7,663 nucleotides of DNA from Thermoleophilia bacterium. Its GTDB lineage: Bacteria > Actinomycetota > Thermoleophilia > Gaiellales > Gaiellaceae. Below the pieces are notes generated by a model that searched no databases, was not told the origin of the DNA, and saw nothing but the letters and a program-made list of their open reading frames with translations. How positions within the stretch are numbered: the first letter of the stretch is position 1; each line of letters starts with the position of its first letter. The stretch covers positions 1 through 7,663 of the forward strand of contig JACVSB010000076.1 in assembly GCA_014534155.1 (NCBI GenBank), read 5' to 3'. Position numbers and translations under genes: made by a program. This document shows, piece after piece, positions 4,603 to 7,663 of the stretch.

Positions 4603-5736
4603 GTGGCCCGACTGAAGCCGTTCCGCGCGCTTCGCTACGACGCTCGGCGCGCCGGCCCGCTGGAGACGCTCGTCGCGCCGCCGCACGACGTCGTCACGCC
4701 CGCCGAGCGGAGCCGCCTCCTCGGTGAGAGCCCGTACAACGTCATCCGGCTGATCCAGCCCGCCTCGCCGGGCGACGCCGCTCGCACGCTGGCCGAGTGG
4801 CGCGCCGACGGCGTCCTCGTACGGGACGCGGCGCCCGCCGCCTGGCTCCTCGAGGAGTCCTTTACGGGGCCCGACGACCGGGGCCGCACGCGGCGCGCTC
4901 TCGTCGCCCGAATCCGCCTCGAGCCCTACGCCGCCGGCGCCGTCCTCCCGCACGAGCGAACCGTGCCGAGCCAGAAAGCAACGCGCCTCGAGCTCCTTCG
5001 CGCCGTCCGCACGAAGCTCACTCCGGTCCTCCTCCTGCACGAAGGACCACCGCCCCCTCCGGCGCCCGCACGAGCGCCGGACCTCGCCGTCACGTTCTCG
5101 GGCGTCGCGAGCCGGCTCTGGCGGATCGGCGAGGACGACGACCTCGCCGGGGCGCTCGCGAGCGTTCGGGGCCGGACGATCATCGCCGACGGCCACCATC
5201 GCTACGAGACGGCTCTCCGGTTCCACGAGGAGCAGGCGAGCGAAGAAACTGCGCACGTCCTCGCCGCGCTCGTCAGCCGCTCCGACCCGGGGCTCGTCAT
5301 CTTCCCCACCCATCGCCTCGTCGCCGGTCCCGTGCCGGCGCTGAACGGCCGCTTCACCGTGACGGCGCTCGCAGGGGGAGCTTCCGAGGGGCTCGCGCGG
5401 CTCGAGGCCCTGCCGAGGAACCGTGCTGCGTTCGTCCTCCTTCGCCCCGACGAGACGCTCCTCGCCCAGGCACCGCGCGACGGCGATCCGCTCGCCGTTC
5501 TCGACACGGCGGCGATCGCCCAGCTTGGACTCTGCCCCGTCCGCTTCACCCCGAGCGCCGCCGAGGCCGAGGACGCCGTGCGCACGGGCCGTGCCTCGGC
5601 CGCCTTCCTCGTGCGCGCCCCGACGATCAGCCAGGTGGAAGCGGTCGCGCTCGCCGGCGAGACGATGCCCGCGAAGTCCACCTACTTCTTTCCGAAGCTG
5701 ACGAGCGGCATCCTCTTCTCGCCGCTCGACGAATGA
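4603..5736 (+). CDS. DUF1015 family protein
   Basis: A 377-residue protein of the DUF1015 family, biochemical role not established. Recognisable features are the opening RLKPFRALRYD, VAPPHDVVTPAER (about 24-36), SPYNVIRLIQP (about 43-53), a central segment with HERTVPSQKATRLELL (about 117-132), and the signature IADGHHRYETAL (194-205). The family usually begins almost directly with K-P-F-R, so GTG 4603 is preferred; an in-frame ATG at 4585 would add six residues. Neither has a clear Shine-Dalgarno. The DGHHRY motif resembles the D-G-x-x-R nucleotide-binding loop of ParB/sulfiredoxin-like enzymes, which include archaeal free-serine kinases. A small-molecule kinase or phosphotransfer role is therefore an inference worth testing, not a finding. 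The gene overlaps the downstream phosphatase by ATGA, so the two are translationally coupled and probably act together. Confidence 0.85.
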   Translation: MARLKPFRALRYDARRAGPLETLVAPPHDVVTPAERSRLLGESPYNVIRLIQPASPGDAARTLAEWRADGVLVRDAAPAAWLLEESFTGPDDRGRTRRALVARIRLEPYAAGAVLPHERTVPSQKATRLELLRAVRTKLTPVLLLHEGPPPPPAPARAPDLAVTFSGVASRLWRIGEDDDLAGALASVRGRTIIADGHHRYETALRFHEEQASEETAHVLAALVSRSDPGLVIFPTHRLVAGPVPALNGRFTVTALAGGASEGLARLEALPRNRAAFVLLRPDETLLAQAPRDGDPLAVLDTAAIAQLGLCPVRFTPSAAEAEDAVRTGRASAAFLVRAPTISQVEAVALAGETMPAKSTYFFPKLTSGILFSPLDE

Positions 5737-6545
5737 GCGAGTGGCTCGAGATCTGCCGCGCCGCCAGCGCCGCAGTCGGGCGCGCCCTGGCCGAGCTTCC
5801 GACGCGCGCCGAGCGCGAGCCGACCGTCGGCGAGGGGATGGGCGGCGACGAGACGACGGCCGTCGACGCGGCCGCCGAGGCCGCCGTCGTCTCCGTCCTC
5901 GAGCGCGCCGCGGCCGGCGGCCGGTCGTTCACGCTCGTCTCCGAGGAGCTCGGCGAGAAGCGCTACGGGGAGACTCCGGACGGCCTGTGGGTGGTCGTCG
6001 ACCCGATCGACGGGAGCCTGAACGCAAAGCGCAACCTGCCGCTCTTCGCCCTCTCGATCGCGCTTGCCCGCGGCCCCACGATGGACGACGTCTTCCTGGC
6101 CTACGTCCACGACTACGGGACGTTCGAGGAGTGGACCGCGGTGCGAGGCGAGGGCGTCCAGCTCGCCGGGAAGCCGCTCGACGGTCCGGCGCCGAAGGAG
6201 GAGATCGAGCTTCTCGCCATGGAGGCGACCCGGACGGATCTCCTCGCGGAGAAGGCGGCGGCGATGGTCGGGCTCGCCTACCGGACCCGCGTCTTCGGCT
6301 CCCTCGCCCTTTCGCTCTGCCATCTCGCCGCCGGGCGGGTCGACGCCGTCTGCTCGCTGAAGCCGGCGCGAAGCGTCGACATCGCCGCCGCGCAGCTCCT
6401 CGTACGGGAGCGCGGCCTCGCCATCGAGCTCCCCGAGCATCCGCCCCTCGGCCGGGCGCGCCTCGACGTCGTCGCCCGCTCGCGTGCCGTCGCGGGCGCG
6501 AATCCCCGTGTCTGCGCCGAGCTCTGGGCGCGGCTAGCCCGGTAA
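5733..6545 (+). CDS. Inositol-monophosphatase-family sugar/polyol phosphatase
   Basis: A 270-residue member of the Li-sensitive, Mg-dependent IMPase/FBPase superfamily. The metal site is complete: GGDETTAVDAAAE (37-49) matches the early G-x-x-x-T-x-VD-x-x-x-E motif; SEELGE (70-75) gives Glu71; VVVDPIDGSLNAKRNLP (87-103) matches the D-P-x-D-G-T/S-x-N core with Asp90 and Asp93; and SVDIAAAQLL (214-223) supplies Asp216. The usual tryptophan in the last motif (WDxAAG) is replaced by valine here. The lysine/arginine after the DPIDG core (AKRNLP) is unlike classic IMPases and nearer to archaeal-type dual IMPase/FBPases. Substrates of the family include inositol-1-phosphate, fructose-1,6-bisphosphate, PAP and histidinol phosphate; the sequence does not settle which applies. 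The ATG overlaps the DUF1015 stop. The 3' end overlaps the convergent GNAT gene by 12 nt, leaving no room for a terminator. Confidence 0.9.
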   Translation: MSEWLEICRAASAAVGRALAELPTRAEREPTVGEGMGGDETTAVDAAAEAAVVSVLERAAAGGRSFTLVSEELGEKRYGETPDGLWVVVDPIDGSLNAKRNLPLFALSIALARGPTMDDVFLAYVHDYGTFEEWTAVRGEGVQLAGKPLDGPAPKEEIELLAMEATRTDLLAEKAAAMVGLAYRTRVFGSLALSLCHLAAGRVDAVCSLKPARSVDIAAAQLLVRERGLAIELPEHPPLGRARLDVVARSRAVAGANPRVCAELWARLAR

Positions 6546-7178
6546 AGGCGGAGGAGCGCCGGCCTCGATTTCTTGCCCGCGGGGGGAGGGAGGATGGAGG
6601 CGGCGGTGGAGGTTCTCGCGAACCGCGGGCCACTCCTCGTCCGTGATCGCGTACCACGCGGAGTCGCGCGGCGTGCCGCCGCGGACGAGCATGTGCTTGC
6701 GGAAGATGCCCTCGAAGCGGGCGGGCAGCGCCTCGAGAGCGCGGCGCGCACGGACGTTTCGCGCGTCGGTCTTGAACTCGACGCGCAGGCAGCCCAGGCG
6801 GTCGAACGCATGCTCGAGGAGGAGGAGCTTCGCCTCGGCGTTCGCTCCGGTCGCCCACGCGGCGCGCGTGAGCCAGGTGAACCCGATCTCGAGGCGGCGA
6901 TGCTCGGGGGCGAGCGCGAGGTAGCGCGTCGAACCGAGCGGTCGCCCGTCGGCGGCGGAGAGCACGGCGAAGGGGGCTTCGAGGCCGGTGGCCGCGTTCT
7001 CGAGCGCCCGCGCGATCCACGAGTCGAACGCGGCTCGGCTCGCGGAGGCATCGGTCGTCATCCAGCGCCAGACCTCCGGATCTGCGGCTGCCCGCCAGAG
7101 CCCGTCGGCGTGCGCGGCGGTGAGCGGCTCCAGCACGACGCGCCTGCCCTCGAGCCTAGCGCGCAGGCGGTCGCGCAC
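6534..7178 (-). CDS. GNAT-family N-acetyltransferase, RimJ/RimL type
   Basis: A 214-residue acetyl-CoA-dependent acyltransferase. It opens with RLEGRRVVLEPLTAAHADGLW (8-28), the normal first strand and helix of RimJ/RimL-type GNATs. It has RYLALAPEHRRLEIGFTWLTRAAWATGANAEAKLLLLEHAF (85-125), containing the beta4 strand and a degenerate acetyl-CoA pyrophosphate loop (ATGANAEAK in place of Q/R-x-x-G-x-G/A). Next comes CLRVEFKTDARNVRARRALEAL (130-151), the conserved N-x-x-S/A-x-R-x-x-E region. A proline/glycine-rich tail of about 22 residues follows and runs into the IMPase 3' end. GTG 7178-7176 begins only 3 nt after the stop of the B12-binding gene, so translation is probably coupled. The substrate (protein N-terminus, small amine or antibiotic) is unknown. 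Confidence 0.88.
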   Translation of the reverse strand: MRDRLRARLEGRRVVLEPLTAAHADGLWRAAADPEVWRWMTTDASASRAAFDSWIARALENAATGLEAPFAVLSAADGRPLGSTRYLALAPEHRRLEIGFTWLTRAAWATGANAEAKLLLLEHAFDRLGCLRVEFKTDARNVRARRALEALPARFEGIFRKHMLVRGGTPRDSAWYAITDEEWPAVRENLHRRLHPPSPRGQEIEAGAPPPLPG

Positions 7179-7181
7179 GGT

Positions 7182-7663
7182 CTAGTCGGGGACGGCGCTC
7201 TCGGCGAGCAGGCGGACGCGGTGCACGGCGGCGCCGGCCGGCTCGCCGCCGTACGCGTTTCCTCCCCTGAGGAGCGGAAGCCCGCTCGCCTCGATCTCCG
7301 CGAGGTCGGGCTCGGCCGCCCGTGCGGACTCGGCGAGGGTCGCCGAGACGCAGAGCGCCCGGGCGCCGTTGGCCTGTGCGAGCGCCAGCGCCTCCCGAAG
7401 CGGCGTGTCCGCCCCCAGGTAGAGCACCGCCCACCCGTCCGCGTGGAGGAGCGCGGCGAGCGTGAGGAGACCCAGCTCGTGCCGCTCGCCTGGGACACAG
7501 CAGAGGACGATCCACCCGCGGGGGCCAGCGACCGCGCCGTCGAGAAGCGCCCGCACCTTCCCGCGTGTGAGCTCCGAGACGGCGTGCTCGTCGGCCACGC
7601 GGAGCTCGCCGGCCGCCCAGAGCTCGCCGACCCGCTTGAGCGCGGGCTCCGCCACGTGCAGGA
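7182..7663 (-). CDS. Cobalamin-binding protein with CarH-like light/B12-sensing domain (5' truncated)
   Basis: The gene runs off the window edge; the frame stays open through base 7663 (Leu-His precede a possible internal GTG at 7655-7653). Numbering from that GTG, GELWAAGELRVADEH (10-24) carries the W-x9-EH signature (Trp13, Glu23, His24) of CarH/LitR-type helical cap domains that shield the adenosyl group of B12. A Rossmann-type B12 domain follows, with PGERHELG (55-62) supplying the lower-ligand His59, then AVLYLGADTPL, SATLAES and GGNAYGG. In CarH, light breaks the Co-C bond and releases DNA. Whether a MerR-type DNA-binding domain precedes this part cannot be seen; it could instead be a stand-alone sensor or a corrinoid protein. 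The downstream GNAT gene follows after 3 nt. The first Val is not likely to be the true start, because the cap domain normally has more helix before it. Confidence 0.88.
   Translation of the reverse strand, partial: LHVAEPALKRVGELWAAGELRVADEHAVSELTRGKVRALLDGAVAGPRGWIVLCCVPGERHELGLLTLAALLHADGWAVLYLGADTPLREALALAQANGARALCVSATLAESARAAEPDLAEIEASGLPLLRGGNAYGGEPAGAAVHRVRLLAESAVPD

Noticed and set aside
4558..5313. N-terminal extension of the YhaM-like protein to 546 residues
   Set aside because: The extension is the antisense image of the DUF1015 gene, with charged low-complexity sequence and no domain; the OB fold begins just after GTG 4557.
4797..5732. Upstream extension of the IMPase ORF
   Set aside because: Arginine/proline-rich out-of-frame shadow of the DUF1015 gene; the IMPase fold starts at ATG 5733.

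Overview
The window is uniformly GC-rich, with third codon positions dominated by G and C and frequent GTG starts. Genes are tightly packed, often with overlapping ends. The gene content is an FtsH tail, methylmalonyl-CoA epimerase, ECF sigma factor, actinobacterial-type ArsR, YhaM-like nuclease, DUF1015 protein and CarH-type B12 domain. This fits a high-GC actinobacterium, perhaps of the Thermoleophilia (Gaiella/Solirubrobacter-like) kind. The lineage is an inference from gene style, not a measured placement.

Left block (1-2660, all +): the C-terminal end of an FtsH-type protease; methylmalonyl-CoA epimerase; a translationally overlapping 77-residue protein; an ECF-type sigma factor behind a leader with a perfect GC hairpin; and a shortened YchF-like P-loop protein whose switch II and base-recognition regions are eroded.

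Middle block (2661-3174): this is the most interesting part. Two hairpins close off the ychF-like gene. Beyond them, on the minus strand, lies a 17-codon ORF with a strong Shine-Dalgarno (AAAGGAGG, 5 nt spacing). It encodes MPSCCDGCECGSGCCCC, with eight cysteines in seventeen residues. It is divergent from an ArsR repressor that carries the Cys-Cys plus CVC arsenite/metal-sensing layout. A perfect 16-bp palindrome sits between them, touches the shared -10 region and includes the first two bases of the arsR start codon. The simplest reading is a minimal metal(loid)-response unit: sensor, operator and a tiny thiol-rich peptide, with no pump or reductase gene in view. At 54 nt including the stop, the ORF is shorter than common gene callers report.

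Right block (3171-7663): a minus-strand pair (YhaM-like OB-HD exoribonuclease followed by an all-helical protein of unknown function) is divergent from a plus-strand pair (DUF1015 protein and inositol-monophosphatase-family phosphatase, ATGA overlap). That pair converges on a second minus-strand pair: a CarH-like B12-binding protein, cut by the window edge, followed 3 nt later by a GNAT acetyltransferase. The CTAG at 3171-3174 supplies the stop codon to both arsR and its convergent neighbour.

No tRNA, rRNA, CRISPR array, insertion sequence or phage gene was seen. The longest gene-poor stretch, 2661-2841, is accounted for by the hairpins, the small ORF and the operator.
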